A stretch of 64,000 nucleotides of DNA from Microcebus murinus (GCF_040939455.1 NC_134109.1:72817001-72881000); one strand, 5' to 3'. Shown: positions 23,937-36,373, counted from the stretch's first letter. Notes: generated by a model not told the origin, from the sequence alone. Program-made: numbers and translations.

Positions 23937-24875
23937 ATGGACCCAGTAAATGACTCTGTGGTGACTGAATTTGTATTACTGGGACTTGCACACTCCCTGG
24001 CAATGCAGTTTTTCCTTTTTCTCCTCTTCTCTTTATTCTATCTGGGAATTATCCTTGGAAATCTCTTCATTGTATTCACAGTGATTTTTGATCCTCATTT
24101 ACACTCCCCCATGTATTTTCTACTGGCCAACCTATCACTCATTGACTTGGGTCTTTCATCTACCACAGTTCCTAGAATGATCTCTGATATTTTCACTGAT
24201 TGTAAAGTCATTTCCTTCCACAATTGCATGATACAAATGTTCTTCATCCATGTTATGGGAGGAGTTGAGATGGCACTGCTGATAGCCATGGCATATGACA
24301 GGTACACAGCAATCTGCAAGCCTCTCCGCTATCTAACTATCATGAATTCCAAAATGTGCATGCTCTTGGTAATAGCCGCTTGGGTCATTGGGGTGATTCA
24401 CGCTGTGTCTCAGTTTGTTTTTGTTATAAATTTACCTTTCTGTGGCCCTAATAATGTGGAGAGCTTTTATTGTGATTTTCCTCGGGTTATTAAACTTGCA
24501 TGCATGGACACTTACAGACTAGAATTTGTAGTCACTGCCAACAGTGGCTTCATATCCATGGGCACCTTCTTTTTTTTAATTGTGTCGTATATCTTTATTC
24601 TCCTCACTGTCCGACAACATTCTTCAAATGATTTATCCAAAGCATTCTTCACGTTGTCAGCTCACATCACTGTAGTGGTTTTGTTTTTCGCTCCATGCAT
24701 GTTTCTCTATGTGTGGCCTTTCCCTCCTAAGTCACTGGATAAGTTTTTTGCCATTGTGGACTTTGTTATTACCCCGGTCTTAAATCCTGCCATCTATACT
24801 TTAAGGAACAAAGATATGAAGGTGGCAATGAGAAGGCTGAGTCGACAGGTTGTAAGTTCTAGGGAGATAACCTAA
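23937..24875 (+). CDS. Intact olfactory receptor, family OR4 (OR4G-like), 312 aa
   Basis: A class II odorant receptor of the olfactory neuron membrane. All family marks are in place: NDS glycosylation site at residues 5-7, GN at 41-42, [13 protein letters not shown] in helix 2, [15 protein letters not shown] at the end of helix 3, the loop-2 cysteines in CGPNNVESFYCDFP, KAFFTLSAHITVV in helix 6 and [19 protein letters not shown] at the end of helix 7. Shared wording with the receptor at 5810 (LSSTT, MGGVEM, FVINLPFCGPN) marks the two as closest relatives within the window. It lies 4.6 kb upstream of the OR4F5-like gene, where human chromosome 1 has the pseudogene OR4G11P. That orthology is inferred from order and orientation, not from an alignment. 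Confidence 0.95.
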   Translation: MDPVNDSVVTEFVLLGLAHSLAMQFFLFLLFSLFYLGIILGNLFIVFTVIFDPHLHSPMYFLLANLSLIDLGLSSTTVPRMISDIFTDCKVISFHNCMIQMFFIHVMGGVEMALLIAMAYDRYTAICKPLRYLTIMNSKMCMLLVIAAWVIGVIHAVSQFVFVINLPFCGPNNVESFYCDFPRVIKLACMDTYRLEFVVTANSGFISMGTFFFLIVSYIFILLTVRQHSSNDLSKAFFTLSAHITVVVLFFAPCMFLYVWPFPPKSLDKFFAIVDFVITPVLNPAIYTLRNKDMKVAMRRLSRQVVSSREIT

Positions 24876-26839
24876 CAGATTTCCTTGATAAGAGCACAGG
24901 ATAACATTCATGAATCATCAAGACCCCTATGGTCACCATAAACACTACAGAATATGTACATTTTTATTATTGTCTTAAAAACTGAGAAATCTTCAGAAAA
25001 TGCAGTATTGAATCTAAGAATTTTATTTCAGATGAAGTTGCAGCAATTTTTGTTAACCATAAAAAATAAAGTATTATATATTTCTATCTAACCTGCATAC
25101 CAAATTGTAGTTATCAACTATGTCTACAGTCATTTATAACATGGTTATTTTATATCTATATATGAATATACATGCCTGTATATAATTTATCTCTATCAGT
25201 TTCTTTATACTGATAATAGACATCATTGGAAATTAATAAATATTTCTTATGGAAATTATGTGGATCCAATGGATAAAATATGGGTTTCTATAAACCAGCA
25301 GATTTAAAATCAAGGAAGAAACAATCCTCATTTTAATTGTACTTTAAGTTAGATAAATAGGAAGGTAGACACTATGTTACAATTCTATTTCTTTTTCAGT
25401 TTGATTGTCAATATATTTTGTACCATGTTATTTAAGAAATTGACTCTAGCACTTTGTATAATGCAAAATTTATCTATGTTCCAATTTTAACAGCACAATG
25501 CTATTTCCTTTGCAGTCTTCCTCAAACATTTCTTGATTCACTCTAACAAAGCATCTATAGTTCAAAAAGTATTGGAAGGGACTTATTTCCTGGAGGAGGG
25601 TACCCAACTGAGATCTCAAAAGCTTATTTAATGCGCCTGCTCTTAAGCTAAGGTGCTTAGGACCAAGAAGATGATGGACATCTTTTTGATAAAACCTGGA
25701 AACCCCGGTGGTCGAAGAACACAACTAAAACATCACTTGGATGTATTTCAAGAAACATTGATTGCTGTGACTCAGCTCATTTTTAACTACTGCATGGTAA
25801 TTGAAGCTGCAAAATAAAATGACATTATAAGACATGAAATTTGAGACTTTTTTTTATTATTGGTTAAAGTATTTTTCCTATATTTTCTCCACAAACTGAT
25901 CATCAAAGTTCTAAGCTATCCTCTTTTTTATAAAATCTAAGTATTATTTATTATCTTATTAACCTATTTGGATTTTAATTTTACAACTTTATTTTATTTG
26001 TTTTACTATAATTCTTTTAAAATCACCTTTAGACTTAATGAGACAATAAAAATATCTAAATGGACCTAGAAACTGTGGCAATATTCATTAACTCAAGAAG
26101 ATTCTATGTGTTTTCTCTAATAGCCAAGGGAAAACTTGGGAGACTATAAGAGTTAGTTTCAGTACTCAAAGCTCAGGCTGACTATTCCCAAATCTCTTCA
26201 CCTGGTCACTTTCATAAAAGGCTCTTAATTAACCAAGTGGTTTACTAAGGAGAACAACTCATGTAAATACTGTTCTCTTGAAAATTTATGCTTTGAGAGA
26301 GTACAAATAAAAAGGAAATCTGTACTCCTGTTTCTCTGAAAATAGCTGTAATCTCTTCCAGTTATGGAGAAGGTAGGTGGAATGATGAAACTGAAATAAA
26401 TTATTAGAATTAAACAAACTGTAGCACTTTATTGACAATGAGATGCTTCTACTGCTAGGAATCCATTCTCCAGAATTCAGTTATGTGTTTATCTTCAGGG
26501 AAAATGGACAGATCCATTTAGATTCATATAGAGTTGGCTTAAATACTCAGAAGAGTTAATATTAATAATGTTTATAAGGATAACCCTTGTTAACGTGTTA
26601 TACTGCCAACAATTGTCAAATCCTTTGCCTGACTCTTCTGGGCTAATTTATGCTTTCCTCTCTATTTAGTGGTCTTTTTCCTTACCTTCCCCCAAATGCA
26701 TTGTTTTCTTGCCCACTTTCTTCCCTCCTTTTTATACTCCAATGAAACCTGGTTTTGAATACCTCTTTCACATAAAAGTACAAACCAAACTTTTTAGAGT
26801 TGTGAGAATTTTGAGAGTTTTTGATGGAGTGAACTCATT
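24876..26839. other. 3' UTR candidate and unassigned DNA
   Basis: A candidate AATAAA signal lies at 25065-25070, 190 nt after the stop of the second receptor. No other gene or confidently named repeat is seen. Confidence 0.45.
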
Positions 26840-26950
26840 TTTAAAAAACAGAAAAACTAAGACTCACAGATTTTTCAAATGACATGCCCAAGATCACACA
26901 ATGAATTTGTGCTAGAGCCCAAATCCCTGACATCCATCTCAGTGAGACTA
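26840..26950 (+). repeat. MIR SINE fragment
   Basis: Contains gaaaaactaagactcacaga, atgacatgcccaagatcaca, and agagcccaaatccctgacat, the second half of MIR. Confidence 0.65.
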
Positions 26951-28407
26951 TAGAGACACAGGTATTTTTCTTTAAAGAGGGTTAAAAGATGTTTAAGGAA
27001 AACATATAAAATTCTGATGGTTGAATTCCAAGCTTACACTAGGGTATGGGGAAGGATTTTGTTTTTCAATTGTGGCTGACTCTACATGGTTGCTACAAGT
27101 GTATAAGAATCTGGAGAACTCCTTTAATAAACCTAAACTTAATGTTCAACTTAGAATCAATAGCAATCCTTCTAAAACTTATTGAATCATTTCTGAAGGG
27201 TGAGAAATGAGATTTGAAAGGACTGTGGTGATGAAGGATTCCCTGTAGCTGAGAATCCCATGTTATCACTCTCCCCTCAGCAGCATAAACTCAGGATATG
27301 AGATGTCTTAATTAAGTGAGCAAGAAATTCCTTTTGCTGAAGTGTGGCATTCCTAAATTCTTACTTGCTACCTTGATAGAAAGTCTTTTTGTTACAGATG
27401 AGAAGAACCATCATTCTTGCTGTATTTCCTATGGAGATATAACTTCAAGTTTGTCTTTCTCTATCAGTGAAATGAAATGGTTATATACCACTAAATATCT
27501 AAGGTCTATTCCATTACATACTTTGATTCTAAAGAAACATCCCAACCAGTCATGTCAGAAATTATCTCACAATAGGAATCCTATCCTCTGAATTTTTAAT
27601 GATTAGTAAGATTATATTTATAACTTTGCTAAGCAGAAGGGAACCAAAGTGAGTATTCATGACTTATTTCACTATTAGACTTCTCTTCATTCTTGAAAAG
27701 AAATTTAGAATCACTAAATTTTTATAGGACTTTGAAAACAGTAATGTGGTGTTTGGGGTGGGTAGGCCTAAGGAATAAGATTCAAGGTAATGAAAAGTAT
27801 AATTTTCAAGGGCCATGGAATAACTGTTAAGAAAATGGCAAAATCAATAATAGTATTCTTCAAAAAAATTTGGCAAGTATAACTCTGTATACTTTCATGT
27901 CTCCCATGGGATATTATCCATCAATTTCCACTTCTCTATTTTACATCTTACTTGCCCATTAACTCTTAAGCATAATCCATTAAGTATTCTCATGGATATG
28001 CTTCACCTTCAAAATACCTTTCATGTGCTACTTCACTTCACTGCAAAACTTTTTGAAACAGTAGTTATTGTCTCTTCAATGCACCATTGAAATAGATTTC
28101 TAAACTCATGTCCAACAGTCACTGTTCAATCTCTCTCCTAACAGATAGCAACCAACAATGATGTTCCTCAAATATCTCCACATGTCTAAACAATTATCAC
28201 AATTCTTTACCTCCTTCATAATTTATTCCTGCTCCTAAAAGTGATCTCTGTGTTATATTTTATGCTAGCACTTGTTATAATTATTATCAAAGTGAAAGCC
28301 ATCCAAAATGCTCCTAATTACTCAGAATGAAAATATTGGAATATTTTTTCATCTTCCACATCTTGCTGATAAATTTTCTGCTATTACTACTTTAATGATG
28401 GCGATTA
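26951..28407. other. Unassigned DNA
   Basis: No gene or named repeat. The open frame at 27316-27591 has no family signature and no supporting context, so I do not call it. Confidence 0.45.
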
Positions 28408-28640
28408 TATATTGACCACATACTACGTGCTAGAAAATTTATATACATGGTTACAGCCAATCCTCACAGCACTCCTATGAAGTAGTGCAATTCATTTATC
28501 TTTCCACATGTGGCCATAAGAGTCGAAGCATTTAAGTGCCTAGTTCATGGTCATGCAGCTACATAGTGAACCCAGGATTTGAACCTAGGCCTCCTAGCAC
28601 ACAAGGTCACATCTTAACCACTATAATGTGTAGCTTGATA
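28408..28640 (+). repeat. MIR SINE
   Basis: Clear MIR: gaccacatactacgtgctag, cagccaatcctcacagcact, cctatgaagtagtgcaattc, ggtcatgcagctacatagtg, gaacccaggatttgaaccta, and catcttaaccactataatgtg. Confidence 0.85.
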
Positions 28641-29415
28641 GGCCCTCACAAATCATCACTCACCCCTTTCCTGTTCACACAACCACAACCTGCAATCATT
28701 ACCTATTGTTGAGCTTAAAACAATCAGTTGGCTTTATTTCCAAGCTTCCCGTTTCTAATTCACATTGCGGCCAGAGTTAATTTATTAACCAATTGTTTAC
28801 AATTCCTCAATAGTTCTTTATCATCTCCATAATAAAACAAATCACTTACAAACCATTCCATAATCCCTTTCCAATTTTAACTCCTATTAACTCCTTCACA
28901 CTTTCTCTCATGTAAACTTTGTTGCATTTTTCTCACTCTACCTTTGAATTCCCATTCTTTTATCCTCTCTCACTTTCTAAATCTCATATTTTTTAAGTTT
29001 AATTTCTTATTGTTCTTTTCATTTTTCATCTTTCATTTTGGCATATCTCTTTTTCTCCTAAGAATGTTAATATCACAGATGACATAAGATACATGCTACG
29101 GAATATAAACTGTCTTGAAGTTCAGAGAAAAAGGAGATTAAATGTAGGATTATAGTATAGACTTAATCTGGAAGACAGGATAGCATAAACAATGATTTTC
29201 TATTAAGAATAAGCCTAACATGAGTGGTGACACTGAGAAGACTGTGATAACTTAACTATAAAGCATAGCCAAGAAAGTAGTGTGGGATAAAATCATGAGT
29301 TCTGGCTGTTGAATTATGAAAGCTGTTATGTAATGAACCATAGAAAGTCATTATAAGAGTGAGCAGAATGTTACAAAGTGAGGCTTTGAATTTGACTATA
29401 ACAATTCTGACTTCC
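28641..29415. other. Upstream region of the third receptor
   Basis: T-rich then A-rich DNA with no recognised repeat. It should contain the 3' part of the OR4F5-type 5' intron. No promoter is identifiable by eye. Confidence 0.4.
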
Positions 29416-29435
29416 TTCTCATTCTCTTCTCCAAG
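29416..29435 (+). promoter_or_regulatory. 3' splice site before the OR4F5-like coding exon
   Basis: The tract TCTCATTCTCTTCTCCAAG has its AG at 29434-29435. The exon begins GCAACTGCAGAG at 29436, 33 nt before the ATG at 29469. From memory, the human OR4F5 coding exon also starts with a (G)TAACTGCAGAGG-like sequence that is read as protein in the spliced isoform. Here the 11 upstream codons are open, so the same N-terminal extension could exist. Confidence 0.75.
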
Positions 29436-29468
29436 GCAACTGCAGAGACTATATCCTGGAATGAATCA

Positions 29469-30407
29469 ATGAGTAAAACAAATCACTCTGTGGTGGCTGA
29501 GTTCATTTTACTGGGACTCTCTAATTCTTGGGAACTCCAGATTTTCCTATTTGTGTTGTTTTGTGTCTTCTATGGTGGAATTGTGTTTGGAAACCTTCTT
29601 ATTGTCATAACAGTGGCTTCTGACTCCCACCTTCACTCCCCCATGTACTTCCTGCTAGCCAACCTCTCACTCATTGATCTGTGTCTGTCTTCAGTCACAG
29701 CCCCCAAGATGATTACTGACTTCTTCAGTCAACGCAAAGTCATCTCTTTTAAGGGCTGCCTTGCTCAGATATTTTTTCTTCACTTTTTTGGTGGAAGTGA
29801 GTTAGTGATCCTCATAGCCATGGCTTTTGACAGATATGTAGCCATCTGTAAACCCCTACGCTACACTACAATTATGCGAGGCAACATATGTGTTGGCATT
29901 GCGGCTGCAGCATGGGGAACTGGCTTCCTCCACTCAGTAAGCCAGTTGGCCTTTGCAGTGCACTTACCCTTCTGTGGTCCCAATGAGGTTGACAGTTTTT
30001 ATTGTGACCTTCCTAGGATAATCAGACTCACCTGTACAGACACCTACAGGCTAGAAATCATGGTCATTGCTAACAGCGGTGTGCTCACTGTGTGCTCTTT
30101 TGTTCTCCTAATCATCTCCTACACTATTATCCTGATGACCATCCAGTATCACCCTTCAGGTAGATCATCCAAGGCTCTGTCCACTTTGACTGCTCACATA
30201 ACAGTAGTTTTTTTGTTCTTTGGACCATGTATCTTCATTTATGCCTGGCCATTCCCCATCAAGTCATTAGATAAATTTCTTGCTGTGTTTTATTCTGTTG
30301 TCACTCCTCTCTTGAACCCAATTATATACACACTGAGAAACAAAGACATGAAAACTGCAATGAGATGGCTGAGACAATGGAACGTGAATTCTACTGTCAA
30401 GTCTTAG
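29469..30407 (+). CDS. OR4F5: Intact olfactory receptor OR4F5-like (OR4F4/5/17 group), 312 aa
   Basis: An odorant receptor of the OR4F subfamily. It carries phrases I recognise from human OR4F5: [113 protein letters not shown] and NKDMKTA. It has an NHS glycosylation site at residues 5-7, GN at 41-42 and intact DRY at 121-123. The ATG chosen is the first in the coding exon and aligns with the short human form. An in-frame open stretch runs upstream to the splice site. Human OR4F4, OR4F5 and OR4F17 are near-identical subtelomeric paralogues, so the symbol names the group rather than one human locus. No break is seen. Confidence 0.95.
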   Translation: MSKTNHSVVAEFILLGLSNSWELQIFLFVLFCVFYGGIVFGNLLIVITVASDSHLHSPMYFLLANLSLIDLCLSSVTAPKMITDFFSQRKVISFKGCLAQIFFLHFFGGSELVILIAMAFDRYVAICKPLRYTTIMRGNICVGIAAAAWGTGFLHSVSQLAFAVHLPFCGPNEVDSFYCDLPRIIRLTCTDTYRLEIMVIANSGVLTVCSFVLLIISYTIILMTIQYHPSGRSSKALSTLTAHITVVFLFFGPCIFIYAWPFPIKSLDKFLAVFYSVVTPLLNPIIYTLRNKDMKTAMRWLRQWNVNSTVKS

Positions 30408-30754
30408 ATCTTATATAACTATGGGATTAATCTGAGATAGTGACATATAGTGAAGTTGGTAAAATATTTAGTAAAGCTTATGAAAACTTCACCTTCCATT
30501 TTCATATAACTTAGTAAATGTCAAAGAGCTTTCACATATAGTGTCTCCATTTGTCCTTCAACAACATTATATGTTATGTTTTTAGATATAGATGCAAAGT
30601 TAATGTCATGCTTTCAAAATATTACTTCACTTCTCAAAACAATGGAAGGCTTATGCCTTTTCATATTTTAGTACTTGTGTACATCTGTGCCTTCTTGAGA
30701 GATCTTGTGTTTAACAGAAGAAATAAGTTTCTGCTAGCTGGCTTGTAAAATTTT
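30408..30754. other. 3' flank of the OR4F5-like gene
   Basis: Probable 3' UTR and flank. No canonical AATAAA is obvious before the L1 insertion. Nothing else is recognised. Confidence 0.4.
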
Positions 30755-31835
30755 TATTTGGTTCCATCAGCAGTGTACAAGTGTTCCTATCTCTCCGCAT
30801 CCATGCCAGCATTTGTTATTTTGGGACTTTCTGATAAAAGCCATTCTCACTGGAGTTAGATGATATTTCATTGTGATTTGCATTTGCATTTCCCTAATGA
30901 TTAGAGATGTTAAGCACTATTTTATATGTTTGCTGGCCATTATTCTATCTTCTTTTGAAAATTTTCAGTTCATGTCCTTTGCCCACTTTTTGATGGGGTT
31001 GTTTGATTTTTTTCGTATTAATTTTCTTAAGTTCTATATAGATTCTTGTTATCAGCCTTTTATCGTATGTGTAGCATGCAAATATTTTCTCCCATTCAGT
31101 AGGTTGCTCTAATGATAGTTTCCTTGGCTGTGCAGAAGCTTCGTAATTTAATCAGGTCCCATTTATTTATTTTTGTTGCTGCTGTGATTGCTTTGGGGGT
31201 ATTCTTCATAAATTCTTTGCCTAGGCCTGTGTCTATAATAGTTTTTGGAGATATCTCAAAGAAATAAAAATAGAAATGCCATTTGATCCAGCAATCCCAC
31301 TCCTAGGCATATACCCAAAGGAAAAAAAGATACTCTATAACAAAGACATCTCCACTCGAATGTTTATGTTAGCACAATTCACAATTGCAAAAATGTGGAA
31401 ACAACCCAAGTGCCCATCGATACATGAGTGAATTAATAAAATGTGGTATATGTATACCATGGAATACTACTCAACTACAAAAAATGATGTTGAACTAGCA
31501 CCTCTTATATTATCCTGGATAGAGCTTGAGCCCATCCTTCGAAGTGAGGTATCACAAGAATGGAAAAACAAGCACCACATGTACTTGCCATCAAATTGGT
31601 ACTAACTGATCAACACTATGGTGCTCACATGGAAGTAATAGTCACTGGGGTGCCAGTCAGGTGGGAGGCAGGTGGTGGGGGTGGGTAAACTCACAACTAA
31701 TGGATGTAGAGAACATTATATGAGGGAAGGTAATGCTTGTAGCCCTGGCTTGGGTGAAGCAAAGGCATTATTATGTAACCAAAATGTTTGTACCCACATA
31801 ATATTCTGAAATTTAACAAAATAAAAAAAAAATAA
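30755..31835 (+). mobile_element. Young-type L1 tail with 5' inversion
   Basis: 30755-31245 is antisense to the ORF2 C-terminal region (cattgtgatttgcatttgca, tttgatggggttgtttgatt, gctgtgcagaagcttcg). At about 31246 the strand flips, and 31246-31830 continues in sense from the adjacent ORF2 segment (tttgatccagcaatcccact) through the ORF2 end, the G-rich 3' UTR and an A-rich tail. This is the twin-priming arrangement for a + strand insertion. It lies about 350 bp downstream of the OR4F5-like stop. Confidence 0.9.
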
Positions 31836-32299
31836 ATGCTTTTCTAATACACCCTATATGAAATATTTTTAAATAAAATCTTATCTTTTTTGCACATTAA
31901 AAAAAATTTATTTGGCTCATTTTCTTTAAAAACTTCAAGGAAAAAAAACTGCCATATGCCTAACTCAAAAATATATTTAGTGATAAGGTGATATATATGT
32001 CTACTTTTAGGAGGCTTAAAAAATAAACTCTTCTCATTGCAATAGTGCATATTTCATGTCCTACCACCATAGCAACCCATAACTATAAGTGCATTAATAG
32101 GAATCATAGGAAGAATAAATCTGCCAATGTGAAATTTGCCTGTACGTACTTGGCATCCTATGGTATATGACAATTCCCCATGGGCAGTAAAAAGAATTTA
32201 TATGCATCCAATCTCCTTGGCACAAGGTATAGATCTTGGATATATGTCATTTTCCACGGTTAACTTTTAAATGCACAGGCTTTAAAGTAAAAAAATAAG
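31836..32299. other. Unassigned AT-rich DNA
   Basis: No recognisable gene or repeat. Confidence 0.45.
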
Positions 32300-32520
32300 T
32301 TGGGTTTAACTCTATTTATCCCTTATTAATTATAATTTTGGGTGTATTACTTAAATTTCATAAGCTTTAGTTTTCATATTTGTAAAAGGGTGATAATAGC
32401 ACTTATTACATATGGTTATTATGAGGGATAATGAGACAATAGATATAAATCAGATAGCACAACTTGTAGCATATCCAGCACTCAATAAATATTAAATACT
32501 ATTATAATTATTATATAAAT
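32300..32520 (-). repeat. MIR SINE, antisense
   Basis: Reverse complement of MIR: gtgtattacttaaatttcat, tttgtaaaagggtgataata, tggttattatgagggataat, cagcactcaataaatattaa and an ATTATT end. Confidence 0.75.
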
Positions 32521-32769
32521 TCTACATATTAACAAAGCCAAAAGTTCTCAGCCTTTATTTTTTTCCCACCATGCTTGTAGGTATGACACATTCCAATCTT
32601 AACACATGATCATTTGGGGCATTGTATAAAATTAAATATTCTAAGGGGGAAACAATGTAATTTGTGAAAGTGTGGCTTAAATTAGTAGATAAGGAGAGTC
32701 AGATGTTAAGAGGGCTAAAATAATGTTACTCCAGGAAAAATAAAATAGAAAATCTATGAGTGGGTTAAA
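32521..32769. other. Unassigned DNA
   Basis: No recognisable gene or repeat. Confidence 0.45.
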
Positions 32770-33613
32770 AAACATAGGAAAATTAGTATATGATAATGAC
32801 AATATCTCAGATCAGTGGGAAAAGGAAAGACCTATTAATGTGATGGTGGAATAACTGGATAGCGATATGGGAAAAGATATATTGGATCTATTCATCATTT
32901 CATATGCCAGGACAATTTCTAAATGAATTAAAGACATAAATCTTAAAAGAAACTATATAGGTATGAAAAGAAAACATGAGTTAATATCTTTATAATTTAT
33001 AAATATGGTAAAGATTGATAACATGGACTATATCAAATTAATTTCTAAGTGCATGATAAAACTATCAAATATAAAAAGGAAAATGAGAAGTATTTACAAT
33101 CCATATCACAAAGAGTAATAGTTGTAACATATGAAGAATTTCTTTTTTAAAAACCAACAAATAGAAAAATGGGCAAAGATATGAACTTACAGTTCATACA
33201 TAAGCAGATGCAATTTTAAATAGATGAAAAATGTTCAAGCTCTCTCATGTTAAGATATGTGCAAGGTAATATGATACATAAATATCAATTTGATTACATA
33301 TGAAATATATGGCCTCAATATTTAATAATACAACCTTTTTAGGAAGCTGTCCAGAAAGAGGCAATCATGCATTTTTGGTGAGAATACAAAATGGTACAAC
33401 CTGTTGGCAATATCTAGAAATATTAACATGTTACTCAATTTGATGTAACAATTTTCTATCCTACAGATGTATTGGCAAAAATACAAAATAACCAATGTAC
33501 AAAACCATTCATTGAAACATTGTTTTTAATGGCTAAAGGGTGAAAAATATCCAAATGATGACCAGTAAGGGCTTCTTACATAAAGTATACACAATGAAGT
33601 ATTAAACTACTAT
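32770..33613 (+). mobile_element. Old L1M, sense, left part of a split element
   Basis: Follows the ORF2 C-terminal region of an old L1M: aagacataaatcttaaaaga, aaaaccaacaaatagaaaaatg, gggcaaagatatgaactta, ttggtgagaatacaaaatgg, acattgtttttaatggctaa and acaatgaagtattaaactac. The element resumes at 40571 after the Alu and young L1 insertions, so it is the oldest layer of a nest. Confidence 0.82.
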
Positions 33614-33974
33614 AAAAGTGAATGAGAAGCCAAGCATGATGGCTCACGCCTATAATCCTAGCACTCTGGGAGGCCAACCCCAGAGGATCGTTTGAGTGGT
33701 GGAGCTCAAAACCAGCCTGAGCAAGAGTAAGACCCTGTCTCTACTAAAAAAAATAGAAATAAATTATATGGACAACTAAAAAACATATATATATATATAT
33801 ATAAAATTAGCCAGGAATGGTGGCACATGCCTGTAGTCTCACCTAGTTGGGAGGCTGAAGTAGGAGGATCACTTAAGACCAGGAGTTTGAGGTTGCTGTG
33901 AGCTAGGCTGATGCTGCAGCACTCTAGCCCAGGCAACAGAGTGAGACTCTGTCTCAAAAAAGAAAAAAAAAGTG
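33614..33974 (+). mobile_element. Alu SINE, strepsirrhine-type, middle layer of the nest
   Basis: The Alu body runs from about 33628 to 33955 with tail A's to 33971. It has the aaataaattatatggacaac linker and a (TA)n patch at 33785-33803. The left target duplication AAAAGTGAATGAG is at 33614-33626. Its partner is at 40556-40568, on the far side of the young L1. The L1 therefore landed in the Alu tail after the Alu was already in place. Confidence 0.88.
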
Positions 33975-35381
33975 GAAAAAAGGAAGATGGCGGACGAATA
34001 ACATCGCCAGACAGAGTGTCTCTGCAGAAAAGACAGATTCTAGCAGAAATTAGAGGAAAGAAGCAAGAAGGCGAGCATGCAGCAGACAAGGGCCGGAAGG
34101 AGGGGTACCTGAGACCCCGGGAGACTCCACGGGAGGAGGTTGCGGAGGAGAACTGGAGGCTGAGACCACCAGAGCAGCCCGGAGACCAGCAACAAGGGTA
34201 GGTGGATTTGCTGTTTCCCCTCCCCTGCATTTGGGACTGCTGGTGGGCTCCCCAGCAGGTGGAGACACCTGCGGACACCAGCCCAGAGACTGCCGCCGCC
34301 AGCCAGCAGTGAGCCTGTAGCAGACGTGGCACCAGGTTCCCAATTTCCTCCAGGCACCTCCGTGTGCACAGACCCGAGCCGCGCGGCAGGCTCCTCCTCC
34401 ACTCCGCCAACCCTACCCGAGGCTGCCCAGAGAGACAATACAGCCACCAGCCGGAGGCACCTCCAAGAAACGGGACCTTCCCATTTGGGACCCTACAGCT
34501 GACTCAGAGAAACTCAGACTGTGAGCTCCCTACCCGCCCGCACTCCCAGGTGCTGCTGGCATGGTGTTCCCAGGAGAACGGTGCCGACTCAGAGGCTGAG
34601 AGACATAGACCCAGCTTGGGCTCCCTGTGGGTGAATTGGGACCGGAAATCCTCTCCCTGGTGGGGATACAGTTTGAACTCTGGGACCCAGAGGTCGGACC
34701 TGCAGACCAGATGCCCTGCAATGAGGGCTAGCATTGCCCGGGGCACAGAAGGGTTATACATGAACAGCCTACTGAGGTGTGTGTGCCTCCAGGGGAGGAT
34801 CAGCATCCTAGAGGGCAACCCTCCTCCCAGGAGGAGGCCATGCGCCCAGCCCAGGTGGCTTTCCTGTGCAGGGAACCTCCCCACTGACATCACAGTCCCG
34901 GGAGGCCTGGTGGCTTGTGGTCTGGCCTGCTGGCAGAGGCCCAGGAGTAGCTGCAGAGTTGGAGAGGGTGGAAAGAAGCGAGGCCCGCTCTAGACTGCGG
35001 GTCTCAGACAGCCCCACCGCACATGCAGAATCTCTGACGGACCAGGGCCATTCCAGCCCCTTCCTGACAGCTTTTCCTGGAAGCAGAGAAGAGAACTTTA
35101 ACCCCTGCTAACGGCCTGAGGGCAGGCTTACCCAACCCAGCTCTGCCCAGAACAAGAGCTGATAACAGGACACAAAATCAACAGCATAGCCTGTTCCTCC
35201 AAGCAAACGCCACCTACTGACAGGGACAGCATCCTGCACAGCCTTTTCACGGCACCCACTGACTCAATATACAGGGAGTGGTCCAATTTCACCCACAGAC
35301 ACCACCTAACGCCTCAGAAACTAAACAAGCTGTGTGAATACCCAAACAATAACTTAAGGAAAGAAACAACAACTGATCGAC
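33975..35381 (+). promoter_or_regulatory. L1 5' UTR (internal promoter region)
   Basis: About 1.4 kb, GC- and CpG-richer than any other part of the window, preceding ORF1. L1 5' UTRs contain an internal sense promoter and, in primates, an antisense promoter. Neither start site can be fixed here. The sense frame 34364-34993 and the overlapping antisense frames have compositions expected of GC-rich non-coding DNA. The antisense frame starting at 34410 is discussed as a finding. Confidence 0.8.
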
Positions 35382-36373
35382 ATGGGAAGAAATCAGCAAA
35401 GGAACTCGGGAAATATGAAGAACGAAACGGAAAACACACCCGCAAAGAGGAGCACAAGCCCACTAGAAATAGACACCAACCAAAATAAGGCAACCAATAT
35501 GACAGAAGAGGAATTTCGTATGTGGATCATAAGAACACTCACCGAGCTGAAACAACAACTCAATAACCAACATAAAGAAACCACAAAAAGCCTCCAGGAT
35601 ATGGAAAAAGAAATAGACACAATGAAGAAAAGTGTAACCGAACTCCTGGAAATGAAGAATCAATTCAAGGAACTACAAAATAGAGTGGAAAGTCTCAAGA
35701 ACAGGGTAGATCAAACAGAAGAAAGAATCTCAGAGCTTGAAGATAACACCCTCTAATTAAATAAATCAGTCACAGAAATAGAGCAGAGAAACGAGAGAAA
35801 AGAGCAAAGCCTACAAGAGCTGTGGGATTATGTGAAGAAACCTAATGTGAGGGTCATAGGCTTACCAGAAGGGGAAGAAGACAACACTCAAGGGTTGGAC
35901 AAGCTGTTTAAAGATATAATAGAGGAAAATTTCCCAGGCCTTGCTCAAAATCTTGATATACAAGTTCAAGAAGCTCAGAGGACCCCTGGCAGATTCAACG
36001 CAAACAGGAAGACGTCACGAAATGCAGTAATCAGATGACCAAAGTATCAACTAAAGAGGCCCTTCTAAGAGCTGTAAGACAAAAGAAGCAAGTAACATAC
36101 AAGGGAAAGCCAATTCGAGTAACATCAGACTTCTCTAATGAAACGTTACAAGCAAGGAGAGACTGGGGCCCCATTCTCACTCTTTTGAAACAAAACAATG
36201 CCCAGCCTAGAATATTATTCCCTGCAAAACTAAGCTTCGTATATGAAGGAGAAATAAAAACATTCTCAGACAAGCAAAGGCTCAGAGAATTCACCAAGAC
36301 AAGACCAGCCCTACAAGAAGTACTTAAAACAGCGTTACGCACGGAACATCATAATAATAACCCACGAATATAA
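35382..36373 (+). pseudogene. L1 ORF1 (RNA-binding protein ORF1p), broken
   Basis: ORF1p coats L1 RNA as a trimer. The first 124 codons (35382-35756) include a charged N-terminus and a coiled coil with heptad wording from about residue 50 (KQQLNNQHKETTKSLQDMEK, then NRVESLKNRVDQTEERISEL). A TAA at 35754-35756 then stops the frame. The same frame reopens and carries the RRM-like segment RVIGLPEGEEDN at about 35850. A one-base loss near 36033-36036 shifts reading to the frame that runs to 36373. That last part holds the C-terminal domain (GPILTLLKQNNAQPRI, PAKLSFVYEGEIKTFSDKQ, RPALQEVLK). One nonsense change and one frameshift make it a pseudogene. Confidence 0.92.

Noticed and set aside
34364..34993. 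209-aa plus-strand frame in the L1 5' UTR
   Set aside because: It lies wholly in the GC-rich 5' UTR, has low-complexity composition, and no known L1 protein is encoded there.
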